Shown in pieces: positions 20,999-32,243 of a stretch of 64,000 nt of DNA. Within the stretch, counting starts at the first letter, position 1, and each line of letters starts with the position of its first letter. The notes under the pieces were generated by a model, which saw only the letters and a program-made list of their open reading frames with translations, was not told where the DNA came from and did no database searches. This stretch comes from Neonectria sp. B-13 (Eukaryota; Ascomycota; Sordariomycetes; Hypocreales; Nectriaceae): assembly GCA_002682825.1 (NCBI GenBank), contig NOKP01000028.1:310001-374000 (forward strand), in the 5' to 3' direction. Both the position numbers and the translations under genes were made by a program.

Positions 20999-22287
20999 TG
21001 TTCTGTTTGGACTGGAAACTTGATATGGTGAGCTGGCAAATAGTGAGAAGCTTGGAATTCTCGCATAAGCGGGGGTGCATTTAATTTAGCTTCCTCAGAC
21101 CCCAAGATTATTTCAGCCGGTGCGTCCGGTCTCCGATAAGATGCACTGCCGTCATTACAAATCCGCCACAGCTAGCGAAATAGCGTCAGAGCCAGACTGA
21201 GTGGAGAATATGTCTCACACCTTATCGAAGAATTCAGTCCTCTTGCCGCGTTAGTTCTAGCTCCTCACTTCCCGCCTTGTCTGAATATGGTTTCATCAAG
21301 CTTGAAGCGGAATAATAAGAAATTGTGAGACATGAGCCATTCTCACATCAGAAAGCAGTCAGAGTGTCAAATGCGACCATCTATCGCTTGACGCATCAGC
21401 AGCCGTAGCGCCACTGGCTTTCTCAAATAGCAACACATATCAGCCACCAGCTGACGGTCAGCTGGACTCTCTCGGATGGTTCATCACCATGTAGCCATAT
21501 TTCCAGCGCCATTCCTGAGCAAGCACATCGACACAACAAGAGCATTCAATTTAGCACGCTAAGATCACACACCCAAAAAGCATTATGGATGTCCACAATA
21601 TTGCCTTTTGTATCATCATATTTTAGGATGATGCATTTGTGTGTCATCGAGGAATAAACCTGACAAAACTGATGTGTATTGCTTGCATAAACACATAATA
21701 CTGATACATTCTCTGAGTGCATATCTTTTGGGGCTGGTTGACGTAAGCCAGGGCAATATGTGGTTCTCTGCAGTACGTTAGGCCCCGCGCTGCTGTCTGG
21801 TCAGAGGGGAGGACCACTTCAGCCTTCTCGAGATCAACGAGTGGAAAGAGTCGATTTACCACTACGGTTCAATAGGCAAAAGAGAAAATGTCGATCAAGG
21901 TTCGCATTGAGCGTCCAGTATAGGATCTGGGGCTGATTTGCTAGTAGGTAGCATGTATGAAAGTGTTCACCCATCTTCGGTATGGCGACAAGGTACGTAT
22001 ACTGTTTTCTCCTAGTCTCACCTTCTCTCATCAACACAAAGCTGGTCTTATACCACATAGAAGGCTCTCCTTCTCCTCGTCTGGAGCTCCTGGGGGAGTT
22101 TGTTCAACACTCTGTAAATTTACTGTAGCCTCTCCATCCGCTGAATTTCAAGTGATTCGCCAGATGACTGCATTCCATGAAACTCAAACCATAGGCCGAG
22201 GCCATTTTTCATCAGGCGATTCAGCAGGGGTTACTTGCTCTTGCTCGATCTCGAAAACGAAATAATCAGTAGCATTTGCCTCCTCCT
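20999..22287. other. long intergenic region
   Basis: Promoter side of the monooxygenase and 3' side of the BTB gene. Two short minus-strand frames (21644-21862 and 21834-22058) overlap and could be a gene relic, but I recognise no domain and found no consistent splice chain. Confidence 0.35.
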
Positions 22288-23762
22288 CTACCACCGCAGC
22301 ACCTCTGCCTTCGTCTCATCTGCCTTCTCGTACCCCTCGGCAGGAGGTGGGGGTGGAGGGGTACGAGCCGGTAATTCTGCCATTCTGTCCTTCTTGAACT
22401 TCTTCTTCTTCATCTTGCCCTTCTTTGACAAAATAAACGGTTGTGGCGACTCTGCGGCCGTTGGGGACACTCTCATTAACGGATCATGTTGCCGCGTATC
22501 ACCTATTCGTGTATATTTAGCAAATCTGAGCCGCACCCAAGACGTATTAATTCACTTACCTTGTTCGGGCTTCGATGAAAGATCCTGGTCTAGTTCTGAA
22601 TCCGATGGCTCCTGTTGATAATACTGAACATTTGCAATGTTGGAGACCCTCGCAAAGCCCCAAACATCGTATTGGCGGTCGTCGTTGCCACGACCGGAAT
22701 TCGGGTAGCCCACAATCGGCGGAGCCTTTGCAGGTGGATGGAAGTCGTCCTCCACCTCTGCTGACTTGCTCTCCACTGCCTCATATGCTGGCCACGCTTC
22801 ATCCCTTGGTTTCTCGTCATCAACTGCTCTCACCATTTCAGCTGGCCTGTCCTCCTCCGGTAGCTCCGCCGCCACTCTAATATACTCCTCCGCCTCTATT
22901 GACTTTTCCTCCACTGCCACATCAGCTGGCTTGCCCTCCTCCGGTGGCTCTTCCGACTTTGGTAGCAACTCTGCTGGCGACTCGAATTCAACCTGGTCCA
23001 CAGATGGCAGTTTGCTATCCCAACCTCCCCCTCGGAATTGTTCATTGAGTTCACGATTCGCAGCCAATTCCCGTCGTGCCTCTTCGATCTCTTTTGCGAG
23101 CGGCTCTCCTTCCTCCAGCTCTCTGTTAACAAGGGCCCTCAGTAGCACCTTGTTGATAGTTGTAGCGCACCCGATCTCAAGCAGAAGAGCATCTGCCCTA
23201 GGTCTGTCTAGAGAGTGAAGCTCGGACCGAGTTCGAGAAGCGACATATTTCTCCAGCCACTCATCTTCGTCGCAGAAGTTGCGATGCACGTCATCAAGGA
23301 CATCCAAGATGCAAGGTAGGCTGAGGCTATCTCCAAGTCTCTGGATTTCCTTGGCTGCTAGGTCACGGAGAAGAGGCAGGCGATAGACCCGGGCCAGGGA
23401 GAACACTTGAAGACTCGTTTCAAACTCTGTGGTCCGTTTGGTCTGAGGGGATTGCCCTTCTGGCTTGAGACACTGATATTTGCCTGTATAGAGGAAATGA
23501 ACCATGACGTGGCCCGCGTTCAAAGACACATCCTTGAGGTTAATTAAGCCCCCTTTGCTTTGGTGACCAGCGATGGCTGGGTTTTTCTTGAGCAGTCCAC
23601 CTGGCACGTAGAGAGGCCCTTGCCCTTTGAAGTACAGCTGAAACAGAGTGTCGCCATAAGGACTATGATCCGAAGTGGGTAAGCAGGAGTAAGAGCCCAA
23701 ACGATAGTAAATACTTACGAAGTTGTAGGCCTAGAGTCGTCGTCATCCTGGAAAGAGTTCAT
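22288..23762 (-). CDS. BTB/POZ domain protein
   Basis: 453 aa in three exons: 23762-23719, 23662-22560, 22502-22288. The short first exon (MNSFQDDDDSRPTTS) joins SPYGDTLFQLYFKGQG through a 56-bp intron, giving a fungal BTB domain at about residues 15-120: LYVPGGLLKK, VSLNAGHVMVHFLYTGKY, then ARVYRLPLLRDLAAKEI. The rest is charged and likely disordered: acidic E/P repeats (EEKSIEAEEY, EEDRPAEMV), a lysine cluster (KKKKFKKDR) and a proline run near the end. Fungal BTB proteins of this type are usually protein-interaction adaptors, some with Cul3. No kelch, MATH or other partner domain is seen. Confidence 0.82.
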
Positions 23763-24771
23763 GTTGGGGTCTAGAAGGCCGAAAACCAATGGTTTCTCTT
23801 CTTCAATTTGGAAGTACTTGCGATGTGTGATGGCTTACTTCTTTGTGAAGACGATAGGCATCCCAAGAAAATTATGGATGTCGAAAATGCACAGGTGGAC
23901 AAAGTTGGTCAAGTCTGAAAACTACTTTCAGTCTTGGGTCTGTCTTTTCTCTCTTGTCACCCACGACCAACGAGGTGGGGGAGGAAACAACGACTCCCTG
24001 CAGTTTTATGTTGGGTCGAGGTAAGTGGCACGTCTTCCCGTGCTATGCCCCGCCGTCGGGCTCTACCCGTCCAGTTACAGCACGCCATCTGTTTTGTCAT
24101 GAGTCTGGCCGGCCTCCCGCATCGAAAGCCTCAGCCATCATTGGATGACGATCAAAGTAGAGCGAGGTGTGGTTGAACGTGGCTTAAGCACGAGGCCGGT
24201 CTGGGCTCCCCTTGCTTGAAAGTTGAAACTATTGGTGTGATGGAAGCGAGATGACAAGGACTTGACCGGGAGGTTTTTGGGGTCGAACCACAAACGCAGG
24301 TCAAAGATGCCTTGGGCACCGTCGCGCCTCAATCAACAGGCATCACGTTGAGGGTGCCCAACGTCGGTGACTTGAAGCAGACGTACCCGAACGTAGATCG
24401 ACGCGGCTCCTCTGAATGTCCACCAATTGTTAAGTCCAAAGGCAGGACTCATGTGCATTCTCCCCGCTATGTTCCAAACCACCCTGGAGCAAGATGGAAG
24501 ACTGTCTGGCCACTGAGGAATCTGAGTTGAGGCCAGAACAGAAGAACGAACCAGCGCCCGGTACAGCGGCTGAGTGGTTTAAAAGGTGCACGCTTTTTGA
24601 GGTTGTATTTACACTTGGGACTGTCTTTCGTCTTTCGTATTGTCTCAACTCTTTCGAAGGTGGAAGTCAACATGGACACTACTTTAAATATTGCGGCTCT
24701 TTGTATGCTGTTGCTTACAACGAATCGGCCTCTCTTGCTTAAGAGTTGAGGTCAGGGTTACCCAAACAGAA
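23763..24771. other. intergenic region
   Basis: About 1 kb between the BTB promoter and the end of the HeLo-NACHT reading frame. Only small frames without recognisable features. Confidence 0.4.
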
Positions 24772-25788
24772 TCAAGGTGGCGCCATTCTGGTCCGTTTAT
24801 ATCTGTCGCATGTCCCGTCATCGGCAGACATCTTTCTCTTATCAATCTCACCGACCCGATCGCCAGATCGCGTTGACACCGAATTTGTGTAGGGCAGGTG
24901 TACAGCAAGACCAGTTTCTTTAATTGAAATCTCCAGCGATGTTGGCCTTGTTGCTGAGACCGTGTCGTCAAGGCGTTCAAGTAATTGTCGACCTTTTTGT
25001 CGCACCTCTGAAGAAATTCGGTGCAGGAATTCCGACTCTACCCACTTCCTCACATCGCAGACACGTGTCCGTTGATTTGCTCCTGCGTCAAGGAACATCA
25101 TGGCAATGTCGGCAATATCCATCATACCCGTATCATCGATGAAGGTTCTCTCTATTCCTGCCAGCCAGTTTTCCCAAGGCGTGCATGCAGTTTCGTCAGA
25201 CCCGTTAACCACATTCGGTTTGCCCCCAGACCCCAACAGCAAGGCGACGATTTCTCCACGGAGAAATCCAAATCGATCGCTCCCACCCCATCTTTGCACG
25301 TGGCCATGGAGGTACGGCACCGCAGTGGCGTGGTAAAGCGCTGGAAGACACCCACAAGCAGGCGGGTTGGAACCAGAAAGCTTGAGGAACTCGGGGTGGG
25401 CCTTGACATAGTTGACAGCGCCAGATTCGAGTGCCAGGACGAGGCTTGCATGTGATGAAGCGGGTGCGGTGCAGTGCGTATGTATTGCGGCAAGCTGAAG
25501 GAAAAGTGGGAGGGTGGGCTCCAATCTCGTCAGTTGGGCAAGGAATGGTTGCAGACACCAAAATATGTTGTGCCTCTCAAAAGGGCGACGTTGATCCGAC
25601 TTAGAACCCCACTGGATTCCATCGCGCAGGAAGCGACTGGCTTGTTCCTCGCGTTTCCCGCATAAGGGCGACCCCCTACGCATCAGGAGACTGATTCTGG
25701 CCAAGGAAAGGCTTAGGAGTGATAGGCTGGTGGTGTAGTCTGACTCTTGCTCTTGCGCTTGTAAGCATGGAAGCTCCCAGGTCTTGTC
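24772..25788 (-). pseudogene. in-frame 3' continuation of the HeLo-NACHT gene after a TAG
   Basis: The frame continues open for 338 codons directly after the TAG at 25791-25789, with no frameshift. The first residues (DKTWELPCLQ) continue the usual post-NACHT helical region without a break. The later part (FGFLRGEIVALLLGSGGKPN, MMDIADIAMMFLDAGANQ) has weak ankyrin-like spacing. It ends at TGA/TAA-proximal frame end 24772. No intron removing the stop was found, since the conserved HRTVYEFL box ends right at it. Either an allele-specific nonsense mutation or stop-codon readthrough would explain it. Confidence 0.6.
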
Positions 25789-27789
25789 CTAGCTAAGAAA
25801 CTCGTAAACGGTGCGGTGCATGAAGTCCACTCTCCCATCAATTTGGGCATCATGATCGTGTTCCGACTGAGCTTCGCAGAAACAGTATCGCACGTTGCTA
25901 CCCGCGGCGTTGCGTGGTGTCAACTCTAGCAGCCCGCCACATCGACTTCTCAGTCGGCCAGCGAAGTGGTCACAAAGCTGGCGCATAGTCTCATTGTCCA
26001 GGGATTGAGCTTCAGGTAAATTGTGGCCCTCGTTAAGGAGAGCCAGCCCCAGTGCGCTCATGTCGCTCACATCGTGACTGTCCTTGGCCTTCTGCTGGGT
26101 ATAACACAGACGCAGTAACTGGGCTCCCTGTTCTCTGTAGCGAGGTTCGATTTTATTCAGCATATATTGGAACATTTTCTCAAGCTCCGAGGGTAGTTCG
26201 TCCACCCTACGACGGAGTTCTGAGATGCGGTCGTACGCCGCAAATCCGGAGATGAGTGATCTGCAAGCCAGAATAACCCAGAGGAACACACCCGAGGCTT
26301 TATCCACCACGTCATCCATGATCTCTGACGCTTCGTTAGGATGCCCCTTGATCAGCCCTTTCATGTACACATGGCGGCCGAAAATATGGTGTACATATGC
26401 ATGAATATCGCATCTCGTCAGTTGATGTAGCTGCAGCTTCGGCGTATTATCAAACGCGGCGACGCAGTCTGGGATAGGACGGCTGGAGATAACGATCTTG
26501 ATATTTTGATTAATGGCCAATCCCTTGATTAGTCTTATCCCGTCCATGTAATCCCCGGCAAACTCATCGAGACCGTCGATAAAAAAACAGATTTTACCAA
26601 CGCTTGAAGAGCCTTTAGATAGCGTCTGAAATGCGTAAGTCGTCTCCGATGGCGATGGGATACTGATGTCGTTCTCCGAGTTGAGGACTTCCATCCACAT
26701 GTTAGGAAGAACCGTAGCAATGAGGCTCCTGTTGCTGGAGAGAATTTGGTACAGCAACGTCCGTAACAGGCCCTCTTGGGATTTCTGCTCGTTCGTGCCC
26801 AGATTCCAGAAAAAGAAATTGACGAGAGTATGCGGTCCAGATGCCCACTCGGCAATGAGATGTCGAGTCTGTGGACTTTGATAGAGATGCTTCATCAATG
26901 TTGATTTTCCGCTCCCTGCCTTTCCGGAGATCCAATAAATGCCTGAGCAAAATCGAAGCCAGTGAGCGAGGTCGTCCCATGGAAAGTCGTTATCAGGTGG
27001 TTCAAGTGCCCACTGCAGTGTTTTACCATACGCTGGAAAGACAGCTCGTTCCCTGTCGTCGATGGTCCTGAACCAAAGCCTACGCAGAATACGGTCTTGA
27101 CAGGTGTATGTGATGGCGTTCTCTGCAGAGTCGGTGATGGCTTTGTGCCCAATGGAGGCCTCCAAAATGATTTTGAGGTCACTGAGACCCATGCCTCGGA
27201 AGCCTCGCTCGTCAATGGTCTTCCGGGAATAGATGCCATCTGTTTCGGGCAACAACTCGTTGAGCTTCGTGGTGAAATGCGCCATCTCCGCGACCAAGTT
27301 CTCGAATCGTTGTTTATCACGTATGACCCACCGGAACTTGGTCGGCCAATTGGCAGCTTGGTTGTGTTGGTCGATTCGCAGGTCAAATGCCTCAAACTCT
27401 TGGACAAAGCTATCCATGAGAGGTCCGCTGTAGCTTGACGTGGGATCCGACGCAGACAGATCTTTTGACCGCTTAAGCCCATAGCGCTGCTTAAGCGCTG
27501 CTTCGTCATTTAGAAGCAAGCGCAGGCAGGACAATATTCTCAAGACCGAGCTCTGCGTGGCGGGATCGTCTAGACGACGATCATACATGGGATGAAGAAC
27601 GTTAGTGCGCCGAGCCCACTGGAGCAGAAGGGTTCTCTCAATGTCGAATTTTGTGCTTAGGATCTCGTAATCGCGACCCATACCGGCCGAGTCGATGACC
27701 AGGGTGCAGAGATTAATGACATCCTTCAAGGCACCGATAATGCCCACCAGCCCAACGGCCCCAAGAGCTAATCCGGCTACCTCGGCCAT
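25789..27789 (-). CDS. HeLo-NACHT NLR-like protein (possible nonsense allele)
   Basis: 666 aa to the first stop. The N-terminal HeLo (prion-inhibition/propagation) domain spans about residues 1-210: AGLALGAVGLVGIIGALKDVINL, FDIERTLLLQWARR. In the HET-S/HET-S-like family this is a membrane-targeting cell-death effector domain. The NACHT NTPase follows: Walker A GKAGSGKST near residues 287-295, Walker B FFIDGLDEF near 396-404, then VISSRP. FMHRTVYEFL closes it at the stop. Start at 27789 (MAEVAGLAL) is chosen because HeLo begins there; an upstream Met at 27888 adds an unrelated stretch. Proteins of this architecture act in heterokaryon incompatibility or intracellular recognition. The reading frame resumes after the stop. 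Confidence 0.85.
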   Translation of the reverse strand: MAEVAGLALGAVGLVGIIGALKDVINLCTLVIDSAGMGRDYEILSTKFDIERTLLLQWARRTNVLHPMYDRRLDDPATQSSVLRILSCLRLLLNDEAALKQRYGLKRSKDLSASDPTSSYSGPLMDSFVQEFEAFDLRIDQHNQAANWPTKFRWVIRDKQRFENLVAEMAHFTTKLNELLPETDGIYSRKTIDERGFRGMGLSDLKIILEASIGHKAITDSAENAITYTCQDRILRRLWFRTIDDRERAVFPAYGKTLQWALEPPDNDFPWDDLAHWLRFCSGIYWISGKAGSGKSTLMKHLYQSPQTRHLIAEWASGPHTLVNFFFWNLGTNEQKSQEGLLRTLLYQILSSNRSLIATVLPNMWMEVLNSENDISIPSPSETTYAFQTLSKGSSSVGKICFFIDGLDEFAGDYMDGIRLIKGLAINQNIKIVISSRPIPDCVAAFDNTPKLQLHQLTRCDIHAYVHHIFGRHVYMKGLIKGHPNEASEIMDDVVDKASGVFLWVILACRSLISGFAAYDRISELRRRVDELPSELEKMFQYMLNKIEPRYREQGAQLLRLCYTQQKAKDSHDVSDMSALGLALLNEGHNLPEAQSLDNETMRQLCDHFAGRLRSRCGGLLELTPRNAAGSNVRYCFCEAQSEHDHDAQIDGRVDFMHRTVYEFLS

Positions 27790-29349
27790 TGATGGAGAGA
27801 GAAGAAGGTTTAGAGGCCTGTGAGGCGGGTCTCGGGAAGCTGAACGAAAGAGTGGACGCAGGATGGATAAGCCAACACCAATTCTCACGAAAGGTTCCAG
27901 CCAAAATCAAACTTGTCGTGATAATGGAACAAACTGATATCGGGGTGGAGGCAGCCAGAAGGTTAGGCTGTGGCCTAGGACTGATCAGGTGATATTTTCC
28001 ATAATGCTGTCACAGACTCGGTGGCTTAGGGGGCTGAGGAGGGCTGACAAGGACGAGAAGAGAAGAGACCGTAAAAGCGGCCATTCATGTTGGGTCACGT
28101 GTCGCTTGAGTTGAGTTTCATAGTCGTATCATACTGAAGCCGGATTCACGAAGCTCGATCAAGTGCTTCAAGAAGTCAAAGAGGCAACATCTACTTGATT
28201 GCGAATTCTTGAAGGAGCAATTGAAACTATGCTTTGTCACTTTTGTATGGCGTCGATAGGGGAGCGATACCGTTTGTTTCGCCTAAAACTATTCCTGATT
28301 AACTCGTAATGTTAACTCTCATCCCCATGAAAACTCACTCCTCTCATAAACCAAGCGTTGTGGAACTAGATAGTCAGAGTCTTTCAACTCAAAAAGCAAT
28401 CTTGCCCTAACAGTCATTAATCTTTCTCTGACAGCCATTAAGTCCACCGCCGCAAGATGGATCCATTCATCAGTCACTTGTATGTTTCGAGGCTTAGGGT
28501 AGCCGATATTCTGTTTATTTTCATATCATCACGGTTCTCTTTGACATCATCATTTGGGGTCTGATACCTGCATAAATGTCAGACTTAATATTCGCTCTAC
28601 TGGGCCTTAAAGAGTCTGAAATTGCAATATGGTACTGGTGATACTATTGTGCGATAACCCCATCCAGTGCACACATGTCTACTCGTCGCTTCCTGCGGGA
28701 AGTCGCATTTATTCACCTGCCGTTCTCAAAGGCCTGATGGTATATGTCCGAGCCCAAAATAGTAGAGCTAGAGGATATATGAGGAGTCTCATGAGATAGA
28801 ATCGATTAACGGAAAGGTGGGATTAGTTGATATCCCCGCAGGCGGAAAACTGGCCGAGTCAACTTGGGATATGTAATTCGAAACAATTACCCTCCCAGTT
28901 AAGTAGTACGAAGGCAATCATGTGCAACCGCAAAGAGTATCGAGTTATGTCTTGTCATCTGTATACAGTTCGATGCCCGAACTTTTGTGTATACAACTTT
29001 GTGCAGGGGGGCTCTCGAAAAAGCAGCTGATTTGTTCAAGCACGCACAAATTCAGCACGAAATCGCCTTGGAAAGCGAAATAAATTAATGGTAATGAGTT
29101 TTGACCTTTCGCAAAACCGAAGCATAAGTATTGTGACATGTCTAATTGATACAATAGTTATAAATGGTCTTCTTGTGCCCACGGGTCTGAAGGGGATTAA
29201 CCATCATCCTACGCCTGCTCAAAGATCGGCGAGTATATGGTCAATTTTATCCCAGTTACCCTTATTCTAGTACCCAGACATCCAGAGTTGCCTTGGGAGT
29301 CCTTCCCAATGATGGGAAACGCATTAGGCAAGGTCAGGCCGTATTGACA
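27790..29349. other. intergenic region
   Basis: About 1.5 kb upstream of the HeLo-NACHT gene. No gene supported on either strand. Confidence 0.4.
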
Positions 29350-29622
29350 GTTGTGTATGTATGTAGGCTTCCTGGCAGATGGCCACCGAGCTTCAGCGAA
29401 TCATCCGCGTTCAGAACTGCCGCAGAGAAGTCGGTCTCGAAGAGCTTATCCTTGTTCCAATGCATCGCGAAGCTTCTCGGTGTCCAGAACATCATCAAAC
29501 ACAAACATAGAATACAAGATGAATGACCTCTAGACTGGGGTATCGTCGAAGAAGTAAAGGGGGACGACTTTGTCGCTGGGCACTTTCGACGGCGCAGCGC
29601 CTAAGCCGAACAAGTTGACCAT
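29350..29622 (-). pseudogene. acyltransferase-family N-terminal relic
   Basis: Start MVNLFGLGAAPSKVPSDKV runs into the acyltransferase (BAHD/trichothecene O-acetyltransferase-like) N-terminal pattern VPLYFFDDTP. A TAG (29532-29530) follows, then the same frame gives FVFDDVLDTEKLRDALEQ and a TAA. A shifted frame contains LKLGGHLP, the counterpart of the family's WRKLGGRL box. Nothing downstream matches the catalytic HXXXD half. The gene is truncated and broken in at least two places. Confidence 0.6.
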
Positions 29623-30199
29623 GCTGTTGCAGAGGTTGAATTGTGATGATGGAGTACAAAGTGGCGAGTATGACGGAGCTGTGTAGCAGCAGAAGTTTCG
29701 GAAAGGACACGCTCGTGAAGATGACAATTATCGATGTACTGGGAATAGAAGAGACCGAGTCACGACCGATCGTTCAACTTGTTAGGATTGGTTTGAACAT
29801 GGATTGCGTAATGGAAAATGGTTGGATTGCTTGAACCCTCAAGGACCCTACAAGGGGGTTCACCGGGGTTGGCTCAGGATAATATGTATATGGCGAGAGC
29901 GACGGTGTTTTGACAAGGCCCGTATGCCCGAGTGTAACGCAAACTGCTTCCTGGCAGTAGCCCCTGAATTAATTTAGCTAGGATGGCAACCAAGAACCCG
30001 ACTAGGATGACAACCAACAGCCTGACCAGAGTTGCAAAGATGAACTTTTAGCCAAAATCTCCAGATACCAGCGATACCCCAGACCCTTCAAATAAATAAA
30101 GGACGGATATACTATCCTCGATCGCGTTTGTCAGCAAGTAGAGGGAAAACCAGCTTTTTCTTCCCATCGTACTCTTCTTTGGGATCGAGCCTCGCGAGA
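29623..30199. other. intergenic between two relics
   Basis: No gene seen. Lies between divergent starts of the acyltransferase and rhodopsin-type relics. Confidence 0.35.
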
Positions 30200-31360
30200 A
30201 TGTCTACCTTAGAGCAGGGTCAGCAGCTTCAGAAGCTAGCCTACGCTGAATCCCCTATCCAGCCCGAAGGGTTTGCCCTGGGAGGATACCTTTGCCGTAA
30301 TGGTCTATGTGGGTTTTGGCCATTCATTCCGTTCGTCACTTCGTTGTCAGGTCTTAACCATCAAACTGTAGGGCTTTTTCATCACAAGTAGCATCTTCGC
30401 AGTCAAAGCAGCGTACTATGGCCTTGGAACGAGGGATGAGAAACTGAACGAATTTCTTATGGTCCGATGCGCTGAGTACATGCTTTACTCTCAAGTCACC
30501 TACGGAACTACGGTACCGCTGGTCAAAGCTTCGGTTGTCTTCATGTTGCTTCGAATCAACGTCGAACGGAAATATCGCTTGACGCTCTATGGCATGCAGC
30601 TTCTTGCAACAGCCACGGCAGTGATGGGAATCATTACTTCTCTGACATACTGCACGCCGGTTAAGGGGTACTTGAATCCTCTGCTAGGCAAGTGTGGCGA
30701 TTTCAACCGCGTTGTGGTCATCGGATACGTTTGGACAGCCGTTGGTATTGTGACCGACTGGTGGTTCGCCATCTTGCCCTACTTCGCCGTGCAGAAACTG
30801 CAGATGAATCGGCGATCGAAGCACGTTGTCATGTTCATCCTAGGCTTGGGTGCGCTTGCGAGCACTGCGACAATCGTGAGGGCACCCTACCTCCAATACT
30901 ATCTTGCTACAGAAGATAAACTCTGTGTGTCTACTCCAAGTCTTGATTATTTCACCTGCTCATTCTAACATAATATATCTCAGATTGGAACGGGCATATA
31001 TCTTTGTGGTGTCAAATGGAAAGTGGCATCGCAATCATCGCTGCTTCCCTTCCGTCCCTCCGTAAGCTCTTCAGCCAATACTTTGACCGCAGCCACAATG
31101 CTTCTACCGGCCAGTCGAGGGGGGAAGTATCTAGTGGTAAACAAATCGGTACTATTGGGGGAGGAAACATGAACTCCGGCGGGGTAGAGCTGGATAATCT
31201 CACTCCTGCGGGCAAGGGAATCATGTCCGTGAATGTGAGTGGAGGGAAGTGGCGACGGCTGGAGGATGAGACGTCTAGCTCTAAGGGCATCATAGCAAAT
31301 ACTGAGGTGAATGTGGAGGTAGAAAGCTTTAGTGACAGTGCCAGTAAGCTCTATCACTAA
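30200..31360 (+). pseudogene. PTH11/rhodopsin-type integral membrane protein relic
   Basis: Derived from a fungal 7-TM rhodopsin-domain membrane protein. MSTLEQGQQLQKL...QPEGFAL should lead into helix 1, but the next family segment, WEDTFAVMVY, follows at once in another frame; helix 1 is deleted near 30280. A GTGGG...TGTAG intron joins it to GFFITSSIFAVKAAYYGLG. Then come helices with KASVVFMLLRI, MGIITSLTYC and VGYVWTAVGIVTDW-like text and LGLGALASTATIVRAPYLQYYLA. After an intron (about 30930-30984) the segment expected to read IGN-VLWSNVE is frameshifted, and the frame recovers at ESGIAIIAASLPSLRKLF through the long cytoplasmic tail to 31360. The tail and core are well preserved, suggesting recent inactivation. 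An unusual splice form cannot be fully excluded. Confidence 0.62.
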
Positions 31361-32243
31361 CAGGCTAGGCTGATAGGTTTAAAAGAACCGAAGTTTTAAT
31401 GGTGGCATCAGTAGCTCAGGGCCTCAGCCAACGCACTTGAACTTGAATCGATGAACGAAATAGAAACATGGTCGCTTTCTCTGAAGCTACTAGAATTCAT
31501 ATCACGATTGCCACCGAAGCTCCTAGAATGGAGCAGTAGATCAATGATAGTACCAGTTGAGTGGTTTATTTACTGAGAAGTTCACAACCCTCGCTTACCG
31601 CCCCAACCGACCGTGCCCCATGGGAGCCACCCTGCAGTTCCTGCATTATCAAAAACGGATTGAAGCTTGCAATAGATTTGTCGTATTTCGAATCAATAGT
31701 AGAATTGAATGATGCTACTTTAACTGACTCCGACTCTGACCTTTGACGAGTTCTGCTCGTGAGGTACTGGCGATGAAGAGAAGCGAATTCTCGAGAATTG
31801 GTGAGAACGCATCACTGCTGTTTATCCACGGTTAAAGGCTATCAGCCTAAGAATAATGATTGTAGCTTCCTTCTGGCAGACCGTGCCCTCCTTTGCAATA
31901 TGAATGTCGAGGCTGATGATTAAATGATTAATAGTTGGGGCTGTCTGTTCAATCTAATATCCACACGCGGAGAAGCCAAAAGCCAACACATGTTGGGCGT
32001 ACCACGGTAACTTTCATATTCTCCCATTGGTTGTAACTTAGCCGAGAAGGATCGGCGCCAGGCTTAGCGAAGCTAAGAAAAAGGAATGAGCTGATTAGGG
32101 CATAGTGTGACTTATCTTTGGCGTCGTCAGACCAACTTCGCCTCTTCATTCCCTTGTTTTCCATCGGAGATCATCGTTCGACCATCTCGAAACATTGAGA
32201 AGTGCGTGTGCAGAAAGCAACTTTGCCAAAAAAAATCTTCTTC
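31361..32243. other. intergenic, F-box gene promoter
   Basis: About 880 bp without a recognisable gene, upstream of the F-box gene. Confidence 0.4.

Noticed and set aside
21644..22058. Two overlapping minus-strand frames as a possible gene
   Set aside because: No recognised domain and no consistent donor/acceptor chain joining them.
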